Shown: positions 9,153 through 17,955 of the stretch, piece after piece
How positions within the stretch are numbered: the first letter of the stretch is position 1
How the letters are laid out: every line of letters begins with the position of its first letter
Origin: Ancylobacter defluvii
GTDB taxonomy: Bacteria; Pseudomonadota; Alphaproteobacteria; Rhizobiales; Xanthobacteraceae
DNA length: 64,000 bases
Direction: 5' to 3'
Assembly (NCBI RefSeq): GCF_018390605.1
Contig: NZ_JAHBGD010000027.1
Span: forward strand, 124,001-188,000
Translations under genes and position numbers: made by a program
Notes under the pieces: generated by a model
Databases searched by the model: none
Told to the model about the DNA's origin: nothing
What the model saw: only the letters and a program-made list of their open reading frames with translations

Positions 9153-9327
9153 GACGATTGCTTTCCTGAGACGGCGCTCCCCGATGGAGCGCTGCTGCAA
9201 GATCAATCTGGCGATTCAACTCTTATCGAAATAGACGAATAGGATCGATGGTTAGGATCTATAAATTCGACATGACTTCCGCGCCGCGAACAGCGCCATC
9301 GGAGCGATGCCTACGTGCCCTTCGCTG

Positions 9328-10245
9328 CTAGGCCGCTTCGGCATCGTCGCTTTGCGCCTGAAATCGAAAGCGCTCGATCAGCCAACTGGCCGCCGGCCCC
9401 GGCGGGGTATCCGTGCGATAGATGGCGTCCATGACGTAGTGACCTCCGATGCTGTCCGGCATGTCGAGGCGGACCAGTCGGCCGGCTTCGAGATCATCCC
9501 GAACCATGGGCTCGGGCATGTTTCCCCACCCAATTCCGGCCTTCAGCAGCATGTGCTTGGAACTGAGGTCGGCCAGGCGCCAGGTGCTCGTGCCGACCAC
9601 CGCCATGTCACGGCCTCGGGTGAGTTCGGACCGATCTGTGAGAACCAGCTGGACATGCTCGCGACCGGCGCCGGCCCGATCCGTCTCCGCCGTGGCAAGA
9701 GGATGGCCGGGCGCGGCAACCGGAATCATGTGAACGCTGCCGATGCCGATCCTCTCGATTCCATCGACCGTGACCAACGGACCAGCGACGCCGATAGTTG
9801 CGACGCGATCAAGGACCAGCCGCGTGACGGCGCCGAGAGACTCCACATAGAGATGCAGATTGACCGTCGGAAAATGTTCTCGAAAGCTCGTGAGGGCATC
9901 AACCACCCGATGCTCGGGAAGCAGCGTGTCGAGGACGACATGCAGTTCCGACTCCAGCCCCTGCAGCATCCCTTTCGACTTGGCCCGGAGATTGTCGATC
10001 CCATTGGAGACACGCCGCGCCTCGGCCAGGACCATGCGCCCGGCTTCGGTGAGCTGCGGCTTGCGCGTGGTCTCGCGGTCAAAAAGGGTGAGGCCGAGTT
10101 GCGCCTCGAGGTTCGCGATTGAGTAGCTGATGACGGAAGTGGCGCGGTTCAGCTTGCGCGCCGCACCGGCAAAACTCCCGACATCGACAACGGTCAGTAG
10201 GACCTTGAGCTGGTCCAGGGTGGGGGTGCCTGGCTCGGATATCAT
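9328..10245 (-). CDS. LysR-family transcriptional regulator
   Basis: A 305-residue LysR protein transcribed away from the pirin gene. The HTH lies at residues about 10-60 (LDQLKVLLTVVDVGSFAGAA, RKLNRATSVISYSIANLEA, then the LTLFDRE linker). The effector domain ends with a substrate-site segment GIGWGNMPEPMVRDDLEAG, as in LysR proteins of the AbgR/ArgP-like class. The gene is divergent from pirin with 118 bases between the two starts, the classic arrangement for a LysR regulator and its target, so it probably controls the pirin-reductase-SnoaL operon. Inducer unknown. Confidence 0.92.
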   Translation of the reverse strand: MISEPGTPTLDQLKVLLTVVDVGSFAGAARKLNRATSVISYSIANLEAQLGLTLFDRETTRKPQLTEAGRMVLAEARRVSNGIDNLRAKSKGMLQGLESELHVVLDTLLPEHRVVDALTSFREHFPTVNLHLYVESLGAVTRLVLDRVATIGVAGPLVTVDGIERIGIGSVHMIPVAAPGHPLATAETDRAGAGREHVQLVLTDRSELTRGRDMAVVGTSTWRLADLSSKHMLLKAGIGWGNMPEPMVRDDLEAGRLVRLDMPDSIGGHYVMDAIYRTDTPPGPAASWLIERFRFQAQSDDAEAA

Positions 10246-10363
10246 GCCGATTTCCTCGAACGTAAATGCCGATCTTATGCCGCTTTTTTCGTTCGCCTGC
10301 CAGGCATAGCTTTTTCCAATCGCTCAGGAGTACGGGCTTTCGAGTCGGGATGAGGAGAAGTTC
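10246..10363. promoter_or_regulatory. Divergent lysR-pirin promoter region
   Basis: 118 bases between two divergent start codons. It is more A+T-rich than its surroundings, with a run of six T residues near 10286 and a GATGAGGAG ribosome site ahead of the pirin start. LysR proteins normally bind such spacers at a T-N11-A site; I could not single out one convincing box by eye. Confidence 0.5.
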
Positions 10364-11272
10364 ATGAGCATCCAATCCAACAATGCGCAGGTTGACCAAG
10401 TTCTGCTTCCGTCAGTGCGGGATCTGGGCGATTTCCAGGTCCGCAGGGCTTTGCCGTCGGCGCACCGCCGGATGGTCGGGCCATTCATCTTCCTCGACAG
10501 CTTCGGACCGGCGGTCTTTCGCGAGGGTGCAGGGGTGGATACGCGCCCTCATCCGCATATCGGCCTCGCCACGCTCACCTATCTGATTGAAGGGGAGATG
10601 GATCACCGAGACAGCGAGGGCTATTTCCAGACCATTCGTCCGGGCCAGGTCAACCTGATGACCGCGGGGCGTGGAATCGTTCATTCCGAGCGCAGCGGTG
10701 CTGAGTTTCGGGCGCGGGACGACCGGATGTTCGGTTTTCAGGCGTGGCTTGCCTTGCCGTTGGCGTTGGAGGAGACCTATCCCGGCTTCCAGCACGTCAG
10801 CGCAGGCGAAATCCCTGTCATCGACGATCGCGGCGCGCGCATTCGGGTGCTGGCGGGCAGCTTCGAGGGAGTGACGGCACCCACGCCGGTCTTCTCCGAC
10901 ACCCTGTACGCCGATGCTGTCCTCGCCAGCGGCAAGACGCTCAAGCTCGCGTCCGAGCATATCGAGCGCGCCGCCTACGTCGTTGAGGGTGAAATCGAGG
11001 TGACCGGTCAGACCGGACGGTTCGGACGGGATCGGCTGGTGGTGTTCAAGCCCGACGCCGAGATCATCCTGAGGGCTGTTGGGCCGACGCGCCTGATGCT
11101 TTTGGGTGGCGAGCCCCTCGAAGGCGAGCGGCACATCTACTGGAATTTCGTCTCCAGCCGCAGGGAACGGATCGATCAGGCCGCCGCCGACTGGCAGGCC
11201 GGCCGATTCCCCATCGTCCCGGGCGATTCCGAATTCATTCCTCTGCCAACAAAACCCCGTCGGGTAGCGTGA
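10364..11272 (+). CDS. Pirin family bicupin protein
   Basis: A 302-residue pirin. Metal ligands are visible in the first cupin: H-P-H in DTRPHPHIGLATLTYLIEG, the following histidine in GEMDHRDSEG, and a late H-S-E in AGRGIVHSERS, which together make the three His and one Glu of the iron site. The second cupin covers residues about 180-260. Pirins of this type can act as quercetin 2,3-dioxygenases or redox sensors. The ATG at 10364 follows GAGGAG. It leads a likely three-gene operon with the reductase (42-base gap) and the SnoaL-like gene (42-base gap), probably controlled by the divergent LysR. Confidence 0.93.
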   Translation: MSIQSNNAQVDQVLLPSVRDLGDFQVRRALPSAHRRMVGPFIFLDSFGPAVFREGAGVDTRPHPHIGLATLTYLIEGEMDHRDSEGYFQTIRPGQVNLMTAGRGIVHSERSGAEFRARDDRMFGFQAWLALPLALEETYPGFQHVSAGEIPVIDDRGARIRVLAGSFEGVTAPTPVFSDTLYADAVLASGKTLKLASEHIERAAYVVEGEIEVTGQTGRFGRDRLVVFKPDAEIILRAVGPTRLMLLGGEPLEGERHIYWNFVSSRRERIDQAAADWQAGRFPIVPGDSEFIPLPTKPRRVA

Positions 11273-11314
11273 ACCACGCGCCGCGCCCCAACAACTCACG
11301 ATAAGGAAATAACC

Positions 11315-11911
11315 ATGACCTACGCCATAATCGGTGCCGGCGCGATCGGCACGGCGCTCGCCCGGCAGTTCGCCCGCAAGTCCATCCCGGTAAAGATCGC
11401 CAATAGCCGTGGTCCAGACTCGCTTGCGCCGCTCGTGAGCGAACTCGGGGCGAATATCCAGCCGGCCGAACTCTCCGAGGCGCTGGCGGCCGATATCGTC
11501 ATCCTCGCCGTCCCTTTCACCGCCGTTGAAGACACAGTGAAGGCAGCTGGCCCCTGGAACGGCCGCATCGTGGTCGACGCGACCAACGCCATCAATTTCA
11601 ACGATTTCTCCCCGGCCGACCTCGGCGGCAGGCTGTCGAGCGAGATCGTCTCCGAAGCTGTCACTGGCGCCCGCCTCGTGAAGGCGTTCAACACGCTCCC
11701 GGCCGCTGTGCTTGCGCAGGTGCCCGACGGCCCGAGCGGCCGGCGCACGATCTTCGTGTCGAGCAATGACGCGGCGGCATCGACGACGGTGGCGGGTCTG
11801 GCGGACAGCCTCGGCTTTGCCGCGATCGAACTCGGCAAGCTCGCCGAGGGCGGCCGTCTCCAGCAGTTCGGCGGCGCGCTGATGGTCCACAGCCTGATCA
11901 AGCAGGGCTGA
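11315..11911 (+). CDS. NADPH-dependent F420 reductase-like / Rossmann dinucleotide-binding protein
   Basis: A 198-residue protein with an N-terminal dinucleotide loop GAGAIGTALARQF and an arginine-containing second strand (VKIANSRGPDSL) that favours NADP. DIVILAVPF and VVDATNAINF complete the Rossmann fold. The C-terminal segment (RLVKAFNTLPAAVL, then RRTIFVSSNDAAA and AIELGKLAEGGRLQQFGG) matches the F420:NADP oxidoreductase-like family. In bacteria lacking F420 these proteins are uncharacterised reductases. The start follows AAGGAA. Part of the pirin operon; substrate unknown. Confidence 0.87.
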   Translation: MTYAIIGAGAIGTALARQFARKSIPVKIANSRGPDSLAPLVSELGANIQPAELSEALAADIVILAVPFTAVEDTVKAAGPWNGRIVVDATNAINFNDFSPADLGGRLSSEIVSEAVTGARLVKAFNTLPAAVLAQVPDGPSGRRTIFVSSNDAAASTTVAGLADSLGFAAIELGKLAEGGRLQQFGGALMVHSLIKQG

Positions 11912-11953
11912 AGGCGCCGCACAGCGGAACTCAAGCTAGGAAGGAAAAATCCG

Positions 11954-12391
11954 ATGACACAGGACGTTAGCGAGCAGGCGAAGGCGATTGTCCGTCGCAA
12001 CACGGAGGAAGTTCAGGGCGGAGGCAATTGGGCGCTCTTCGACACACTGTTCTCCGACGACTTCTACGATCACACGCCTCAGCCGGGCATGGCCCGCGAT
12101 AAGGCAAACGTTCTTGGCCTCTACAAGCGTCTGCGCGTCGCATTTCCCGACTTCAGGCCGGAGATCCATTGGCAGCGCGCGGATGGTGATGTCGTGACGA
12201 CCTTCAAAACCTATCACGGTACGCATCTCGGGGAGTTCCTCGGTGTTCCCGCCACAGGCAGGAAGATCAGCTTCGAGACGGTTGACGCGATGCGCGTGGT
12301 GGACGGCAAGATCGCAGACCACTGGGGGGTAGCGAACCTCTATTCTGTCCTTCAGCAGCTAGGCGTGATCGCAACACCGGGCGTCCGATAG
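11954..12391 (+). CDS. SnoaL-like / ester cyclase family protein
   Basis: A 145-residue alpha+beta cone (NTF2-like) protein. It shows the SnoaL_2 pattern: NTEEVQGGGNWALFDTLFS followed by DDFYDHTP, then AFPDFRPEIHWQRADGDVV, the TYHGTHLGEFLGVPATGR loop and VVDGKIADHWGVAN near the end. Family members are polyketide cyclases or uncharacterised hydrolase-like proteins. It is the last gene of the pirin operon, starting 42 bases after the reductase with AGGAAGG upstream. A cyclase reaction should not be assumed. Confidence 0.85.
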   Translation: MTQDVSEQAKAIVRRNTEEVQGGGNWALFDTLFSDDFYDHTPQPGMARDKANVLGLYKRLRVAFPDFRPEIHWQRADGDVVTTFKTYHGTHLGEFLGVPATGRKISFETVDAMRVVDGKIADHWGVANLYSVLQQLGVIATPGVR

Positions 12392-12507
12392 CATTGAGGT
12401 CCGTTTCATCTCCATCCTCATTGTCGTCAGGTCGGGCATGTCGTCCCCAGCCGCCCTTTCTTGGCTAGCCATTGATGACGATGATGCCGAATTCAGGGAC
12501 GCAGAAG

Positions 12508-13158
12508 TTATCGCCGTTGCGACTGCAACTGCGCCAGACGTGTCGCATCCCTGCGGATGCGCCGCAATTCCGGCCAAGGAAAATGCCGCCCTTCTGAGCC
12601 CTCGGCTCCGACGGCGATAAGCACGTCGAGCTTCGTGGAGAGGCCGCGCAGAGACATGGCCTCCGCCGCAAAGAGCCTTGCGATCAAACGCTCTTCTTCG
12701 TCGGATGCCGCCGCCTCTTCTTGCCGGGTGACGGAGTAGCCGATTGCACGATCTGCGTCCTCCCACCGCTGCTGATGCGCCAACAGGTCGGCAGCGACTT
12801 CTGCGCGCTGTGAGCAGAGCGACGGCAGATCGGCCGCAAGCTCATCGAACTGCCGCATGGAGCCAATCCTCATCGGCGACGGCAGTTCGGCTGCAGCAAG
12901 AACCGCCTGCGGAAAGCCGATCCTCCGCGCGAGTTCGGATTCCAATCGCTGCTGTTTCCGGCACAGAGCGAGAGTCCGCCGATGCGCGGCGCGCCACGCT
13001 TTCCACGCGAGGACGGCGGCATCCGTTGCGCTGTCATCGTGCGCCGCCGCCGCAGACGGACTGTTGAAGGAAGTGCCGCCGATCGTCAGCAGGGCGGCAG
13101 AAAGAACGTCCCTCCGGGATGGCGGGGACAAACTCGTGCTAACCTCAGAATCAGCCAT
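12508..13158 (-). CDS. Hypothetical protein with twin-arginine signal, helical mature part
   Basis: A 216-residue protein of no family I can name. The N-terminus has a twin-arginine type signal (SRRDVLSAALLTIGG, then an alanine-rich SPSAAAAH cleavage area). The mature part is almost entirely predicted helix, rich in Arg, Glu and Ala, with short WKAWRAAHRR and LAHQQRWEDADRAIGY segments. Proteins of this look are common on rhizobial mobile elements as uncharacterised ORFs. It is divergent from the XRE-type regulator with 106 bases between them, and starts the mobile-element part of the window. Confidence 0.6.
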   Translation of the reverse strand: MADSEVSTSLSPPSRRDVLSAALLTIGGTSFNSPSAAAAHDDSATDAAVLAWKAWRAAHRRTLALCRKQQRLESELARRIGFPQAVLAAAELPSPMRIGSMRQFDELAADLPSLCSQRAEVAADLLAHQQRWEDADRAIGYSVTRQEEAAASDEEERLIARLFAAEAMSLRGLSTKLDVLIAVGAEGSEGRHFPWPELRRIRRDATRLAQLQSQRR

Positions 13159-13264
13159 GATCCGAGCTCCAAGCAGCTTGGGCTGTGGTCAGGCCGGGCT
13201 GAGTGTTACCGCACTTAGTCCGGCCGTCAAAACGATAGAAATAATATCAATTAGGGCCTGACTC

Positions 13265-13546
13265 GTGTCAACTCAGGATGAAGAACCCGGGCCTGAGTTC
13301 ATTACGACGCGACAAGTGAAGGCAGCCCGAGCGCTGTTGGATTGGTCGCAGGCCGACTTGGCGAGGGCAGCAGATGTGTCCGAACCGACGCTTGCACGAT
13401 TGGAAGCTGAAGACGGGGCATTAGGCGGACGTCGCAGGACTAACGAGAAGCTCCGCAGCGCCTTGGAGCGCGCCGGCATTGAGTTCATTTCCGCGTCCGA
13501 CGGCGGGATAGGTGTCCGCTTTCGTAAGCCGTCAGGGTCCGACTGA
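13265..13546 (+). CDS. XRE-type helix-turn-helix regulator
   Basis: A 93-residue protein starting with GTG at 13265; no strong ribosome site is seen. Residues about 15-75 are a helix-turn-helix domain: QVKAARALLDWSQADLARAA, DVSEPTLARLEAEDG, and LRSALERAGIEFI at the end, the pattern of small XRE/phage-repressor proteins of Rhizobiales. The stop is at 13544. Its position, divergent from the Tat hypothetical gene and upstream of the relaxase, suggests a control gene of the mobile element. Confidence 0.78.
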   Translation: MSTQDEEPGPEFITTRQVKAARALLDWSQADLARAADVSEPTLARLEAEDGALGGRRRTNEKLRSALERAGIEFISASDGGIGVRFRKPSGSD

Positions 13547-14150
13547 AGCTGCATCAGCCGCAGCAGGCGTTGGAAGAAACTGCGGACTCATCGCAGTTCG
13601 ACGGCAGCTTCGTCGCAATGTTTCAGCACGCAGCGGACACTGCGTGCGCATCTTTAGGGCAGGTTCGACGGCAGCGAGGCTGCGGGCCAAGCGGCTTTTG
13701 ACGGCGAATTCACGGCATCAGCGATCGTGCCTCATGGGTAGATGAAGCAGATAGGGCGGCGATAGCGCGTCGTCAGCTGTCCTGGGCGGTGGCTGAAATT
13801 GTTCGATTGCTGCTGCGTAGTATATTCGGCGCATCTGGTCGCTTAAATTATTCAGTAAAAAAGCAAATGGGAAGGACGGCAAGATAAAGCGGATTTTCAA
13901 TCTGCGCGGCTGGTACCCTTAGTGTGTTGTCTGCACGTTGTTTTCCGTTCCGGAAAACGGGTCCAAGCGACTTTTCGGAAGGTGCGGGCCCGCGCAGTGA
14001 TCGTTCAAACCATTGATAGATGTTTGATTTTTGCGGACATGCGCAATGTGCGCTCCGCCTGGCCTGCGCCAGAGACGTCGTTTCCACGCTATACTTTGAT
14101 CGGATGATTTTTGACTTGTAGGCCTGACCTGCGCGGCCAATTCTGCGGTT
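13547..14150. other. Non-coding region upstream of the relaxase
   Basis: About 600 bases without a gene I can support; the open frames here lack ribosome sites and protein-like composition. The stretch 13790-13900 is clearly A+T-richer than its surroundings (for example TAAATTATTCAGTAAAAAAG near 13843). By position it would hold the relaxase promoter and possibly its oriT, but I found no inverted repeat strong enough to mark one. Confidence 0.5.
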
Positions 14151-16256
14151 GTGACACGCCGCAGTGAAGATGATTTCCACATCAAGCCGGGCCGGCCGCG
14201 AAGCCGGCAGACGCGGCTGAATACGCACGAGCTGCCGTTCGTCCAGCAGGCTCTGATTGCCGCGCGCGATGCCGGTGGTGACGCGCGGCCGGGTGGCGGG
14301 GTTGCCCGGGAGGGGGGCGGCAGCGGCCGGTTCAATGCGCGGGGTCGCGGCGCCAAGGTGATGGCATCGCTGCCGCGCGATAGCGGCGGCTGGCAGTCGG
14401 GTTCTTCAGGCCGGTTCCGCTCGCGCCGCGTCGTGGTCAAGGCGCGGGTGGTGAAGTTTGCCGGTAAGAAAAGCGGCCGTGGTCCGAAGATGCGCGGTGC
14501 GGTCTCGGCTGGCGCGGTCGGGGCGCATCTGCGCTACCTCGAACGTGACGGCGTCACTCGCGACGGCGAGAAGGGTCGTGCCTACTCGGCCCTCGGGGAC
14601 GAGGTCGACGCGAAGGCCTTTATCGAGCGCAGTGGTGACGATCGCCATCAGTTCCGCTTCATCGTCGCGCCGGAGGATGCCGCCGAGCTCGGCGACCTGA
14701 AGCGCTTCACCCGTGACCTGATGCGGCAGATCGAGAGCGACGTCGGGACGAAGCTCGACTGGATCGCCGTCGATCATCACAACACCGGCCACCCGCACAG
14801 TCATATCCTCGTGCGCGGCGTGCTGGATGATGGCCGCGTCCTTAACATCGCTGGTGACTATATCGCCCACGGCATTCGCCATCGGGCGAGCGAGTTGATG
14901 ACGCTGGAACTTGGCCCGCAGACTGAGGTCGAGTTGCAGAACAAACTGCGGCATGAGGTAGGCGCCGATCGTCTCACCCGGCTCGATCGGATGATGATCG
15001 CCGAGCAGCGTGAGCACGGCATCCTCGATCTGCGGCCGGACGCTGGCGAGAGCTATCTCGTGCGGACCAATCGGCATGTTCTGATCGACCGTGTGAAGCG
15101 GCTGGAGAGCTTCGGCATCGCCGAGGAGATTGAGCCGGGACGCTGGACCATCAATGAGCGCGCCGAGAGCACGCTCCGAGCGATGGGCGAGCGCGAGGAT
15201 ATCCTGCGCACCATGCATCGCGCGCTGGCCGATCACGGGCTCGCTGACGAGCGCGGGGCCGCGCAGTTCGTCACCCATGGCAACCGCATCTCACACGCCC
15301 TCATAGGACGAGTGCTCGATAAGGGATTGGCCGGCGATGAGATGGGCGAGCGGTTCTATCTGGTCATCGACGGCGTGGACGGACGCACCCATCATGTCGA
15401 GACCAGCGACGCCTCCCGGCTGGAGGATATCAAGCGCGGCCACATCGTCGCGCTGGACCCGCTGCCGACAAGATCCGATCCCCGCCCGGCGGACCTCAAC
15501 ATCGCCACCATCGCCGAGAGGAGCGGCGGCATCTATCGGCCAAGCGAGCACCTGGAACTGGCACGCCCAGTGATCGAGCAGCAGCGCGGTGATCTCGATG
15601 CCTTCATCCGCGCCCATGTACGCCGGCTGGAATCGCTACGCCGCACCGGCCATGTCGATCGTATTGACGCCGACCACTGGAAGATCCCGGACGACCTTCC
15701 GGAGCGCGGGATCGCCCATGATGCCCGAACCGCAAGGAAGGACTTCGCGGTCCGCACGCTTTCCACCTTCGATCTCGACCAGCAGGTCGCCAGCGATGGC
15801 ACCACCTGGCTCGACCGGGAACTGGCCTCGCGCCAACGCACCGAGCTGTCTGACGCGGGCTTCGGCGGCGAGGTGAGCAATGCTCTGGAGCGCCGCCGCC
15901 AGAGCCTTGTCGATCAGGGTCATGCCGTTCGACTGGAGAACGGCAACGTCCGGGCGCCGCGCGACATTCTCGCTCGCCTTGAGGCGGCCGAGGTGGAGCG
16001 CGTCGGACGTGCCATGGCGGCGGAGCGTGGTCTTGCCTACAACCCGAGCCAGCCGGGCGAGTATGTGTCCGGCCGGCTCGCCGGTTCGGTCAATCTCGTC
16101 AGCGGGCGCTTTGCCATGATCGACGACGGTCTAGGCTTCCAGCTCGTGCCCTGGCAACCTGTGCTGGAGAAGCAGATCGGCCGCCACATCTCCGGTGTCT
16201 CCCGCGACGGTGGCGTCGAGTGGAGCCTTGGCCGCAACCGGGGGCTGGGGCTTTAG
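14151..16256 (+). CDS. VirD2-like relaxase with DUF3363 domain
   Basis: A 701-residue mobilisation nuclease starting with GTG at 14151. Residues 1-100 are a basic leader. The relaxase core spans about 100-300: the histidine cluster H209, H210, H214, H216, H218 (DHHNTGHPHSHILVRG) is the metal-binding motif, and GAHLRYLERDG lies upstream. The DUF3363 region takes up the rest and ends with GEYVSGRLAGSVNLVSGRFA followed by QLVPWQPVLEKQIGRHISG. It should nick an oriT and lead transfer of an integrative or mobilisable element. Its stop overlaps the stop end of the minus-strand gene at 16253. A decayed relative of its C-terminus occurs at 57646. Confidence 0.92.
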   Translation: MTRRSEDDFHIKPGRPRSRQTRLNTHELPFVQQALIAARDAGGDARPGGGVAREGGGSGRFNARGRGAKVMASLPRDSGGWQSGSSGRFRSRRVVVKARVVKFAGKKSGRGPKMRGAVSAGAVGAHLRYLERDGVTRDGEKGRAYSALGDEVDAKAFIERSGDDRHQFRFIVAPEDAAELGDLKRFTRDLMRQIESDVGTKLDWIAVDHHNTGHPHSHILVRGVLDDGRVLNIAGDYIAHGIRHRASELMTLELGPQTEVELQNKLRHEVGADRLTRLDRMMIAEQREHGILDLRPDAGESYLVRTNRHVLIDRVKRLESFGIAEEIEPGRWTINERAESTLRAMGEREDILRTMHRALADHGLADERGAAQFVTHGNRISHALIGRVLDKGLAGDEMGERFYLVIDGVDGRTHHVETSDASRLEDIKRGHIVALDPLPTRSDPRPADLNIATIAERSGGIYRPSEHLELARPVIEQQRGDLDAFIRAHVRRLESLRRTGHVDRIDADHWKIPDDLPERGIAHDARTARKDFAVRTLSTFDLDQQVASDGTTWLDRELASRQRTELSDAGFGGEVSNALERRRQSLVDQGHAVRLENGNVRAPRDILARLEAAEVERVGRAMAAERGLAYNPSQPGEYVSGRLAGSVNLVSGRFAMIDDGLGFQLVPWQPVLEKQIGRHISGVSRDGGVEWSLGRNRGLGL

Positions 16257-17512
16257 GCCGAGCTTTCCTGTGGCGGCGGTGTCTCCAGATCAGGATCGGT
16301 CGGCAGCGGCGCGAAGGGATCGACTTCCGGGAACAGGGTGCGCTCGCGCAGCCAATCGCCAAACGAGGTGGGATCGAGCGCACGCTCCAGTTCACTAAGG
16401 CGCTTGCGCGACCAGTCAAGCATGCGCTGCGTTTCGTTGTCCTCGATACCCTCCGCCCAGGCGATCCAGGAGCGCAGCTGTTCGGCCTTGCGACCCATCT
16501 CGACGATCTCGTCGAGCAGTTCGTCGCGTTCCTCCTCGCGCTTCGTGCGCGCCTCTGTACGCGTCCGGTTTTCCTCCGCGCGGCGACGGAGGCGTGCGTT
16601 GCGCTCATCTTTGAGGCGGTCATCACGCCGGTAGTCGATCCAGCCGTGGAGCTCGTCGATGATAGAGCCGAGTTGAGCCTCCAGGGTCGCACGGGTGTTG
16701 TCCCGCCAGTTGCGTCGGCGCTGGTCCATGCTCCAGGCTTCAATGGAGATCGTCAGCTCACCGGTCGGGATATAATCGAACTCGGGATATTGGCGTTCGT
16801 AGGTGAAATCCCAATCACGGTAGCGAGCCGAGCGCCGATAGCGTTCCTCCGCCTTCAACTCATCGACCGTAGGCTCGTGCTTTCGGCGCTTTATCGTCTC
16901 CGCCAGGATGAAGGGGACCTTGTCGACGCCCCGGCGGACTTCGACATGCTTGCCTGCGAAGGTGCCGAAAATCTCCCGCGCCTCCATCCCGCGCGCGATG
17001 CTGTCGAGAATGAAGATCGCCCTCTCGATCGAACCGGCTCCCAGCCGCATCGACAGCAGGCCTTCCCCGCTAATGGCGATAATGCCGTCATTATCCGGCT
17101 TGGCGCGGCGCAGCGTATGGGCGGTCAGCGATACGGCAGCGTGGGGTTTGTCGATCCGGCTCCAGTCTATCGTCCGTGTGTTCGGCTCTCGCGGCTTCAT
17201 CAGCCGGCGCGGCGCTGTCGCTGCCTTGCGCGCCCTTTCGAGGCGCTCCTCTATGACCGGATCTGACGGGCTCGTCCGATCGAGGCTGATGAGCTCGACC
17301 GCGGGATCGGCCGAGGAGGCAAAGATCGTCTGCCTCGGGTTCTTGCCGGCCGCTCGGTCACGCCAATAGGCCGCCGTAGGCAGCGGTACGCGGTGCTGAA
17401 CGCAGAGATTCTTCAGCTGCCAATGCGAAAGGCCGAGCTTGCCGGCGACGGTCTCAAGCGGCTCGGCCCAAACGAGATCGTACATCTCGCGGCGGGTGAC
17501 ATGGGCGATCAT
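16253..17512 (-). CDS. Conserved hypothetical protein of mobile elements, coiled-coil C-terminal half
   Basis: A 419-residue protein I cannot assign to a named family. The N-terminus (THREMYDLVWAEPL region, then VAGKLGLSHWQLKNLCVQH) looks like a small helix-turn-helix. The middle has EGLLSMRLGAGSIERAIFILD and PEFDYIPTGELTISIEAW. Residues about 290-370 are a charged coiled coil (RRRAEENRTRTEARTKREEE). The acidic, proline-rich tail ends tail-to-tail with the relaxase, overlapping it by four bases. A DNA-binding role is suggested only by the HTH-like start. Confidence 0.65.
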   Translation of the reverse strand: MIAHVTRREMYDLVWAEPLETVAGKLGLSHWQLKNLCVQHRVPLPTAAYWRDRAAGKNPRQTIFASSADPAVELISLDRTSPSDPVIEERLERARKAATAPRRLMKPREPNTRTIDWSRIDKPHAAVSLTAHTLRRAKPDNDGIIAISGEGLLSMRLGAGSIERAIFILDSIARGMEAREIFGTFAGKHVEVRRGVDKVPFILAETIKRRKHEPTVDELKAEERYRRSARYRDWDFTYERQYPEFDYIPTGELTISIEAWSMDQRRRNWRDNTRATLEAQLGSIIDELHGWIDYRRDDRLKDERNARLRRRAEENRTRTEARTKREEERDELLDEIVEMGRKAEQLRSWIAWAEGIEDNETQRMLDWSRKRLSELERALDPTSFGDWLRERTLFPEVDPFAPLPTDPDLETPPPQESSA

Positions 17513-17559
17513 GCGGATATGCGATCGACGTCAACGGGAAGCCCGCAATCTATCGCCGT

Positions 17560-17718
17560 TCGATGACAGGTCCGCTTGCCGACCAACGCCATTCACAGAA
17601 AAGGGCTTCCGCGCAGAACCAGTAGGCCGGTCCGTCGCAGCCGCGTCAAGGCTGGCGCTTCGCGCCACCGCTCACGCGGCTACGGCCTTGACCCCGCCGC
17701 GGCGGACCGGCAGGGGCT
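17560..17718 (+). repeat. Dispersed repeat, copy 1 (matches 59168-59327)
   Basis: A stretch of about 160 bases resembling 59168-59327 in the same orientation. The core at 17646-17694 is identical over 49 bases to 59255-59303; the flanks are similar but diverged. The core contains a short hairpin (TGGCGC-TTC-GCGCCA). Both copies lie within about 1.5 kb of DUF3363 relaxase sequence. It may be a piece of an ancestral element rather than a gene; a short translated similarity (RPTPF in both copies) hints that it was once coding. Confidence 0.75.
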
Positions 17719-17955
17719 GGCCATCGCGTAAGGTGGAGTGTGAGTGACTTGCTCATTCGGGCGGGTGAAAGACGCGGAATGATCCGGACTCCCAGGAGCC
17801 GGCCTACGGCTTGCTCCAGGTTACGGATGTTCGGCGGTCAGTCGGACGAGAGCGAATGACGCGGCTACCTGCGCTCCCGGCAGCATTGCACTCAGCGTCG
17901 CTGGGCGTAACCATGCTCGGAGAAGGGCGGGCAACTCACCGGAAGGATCCACGTC

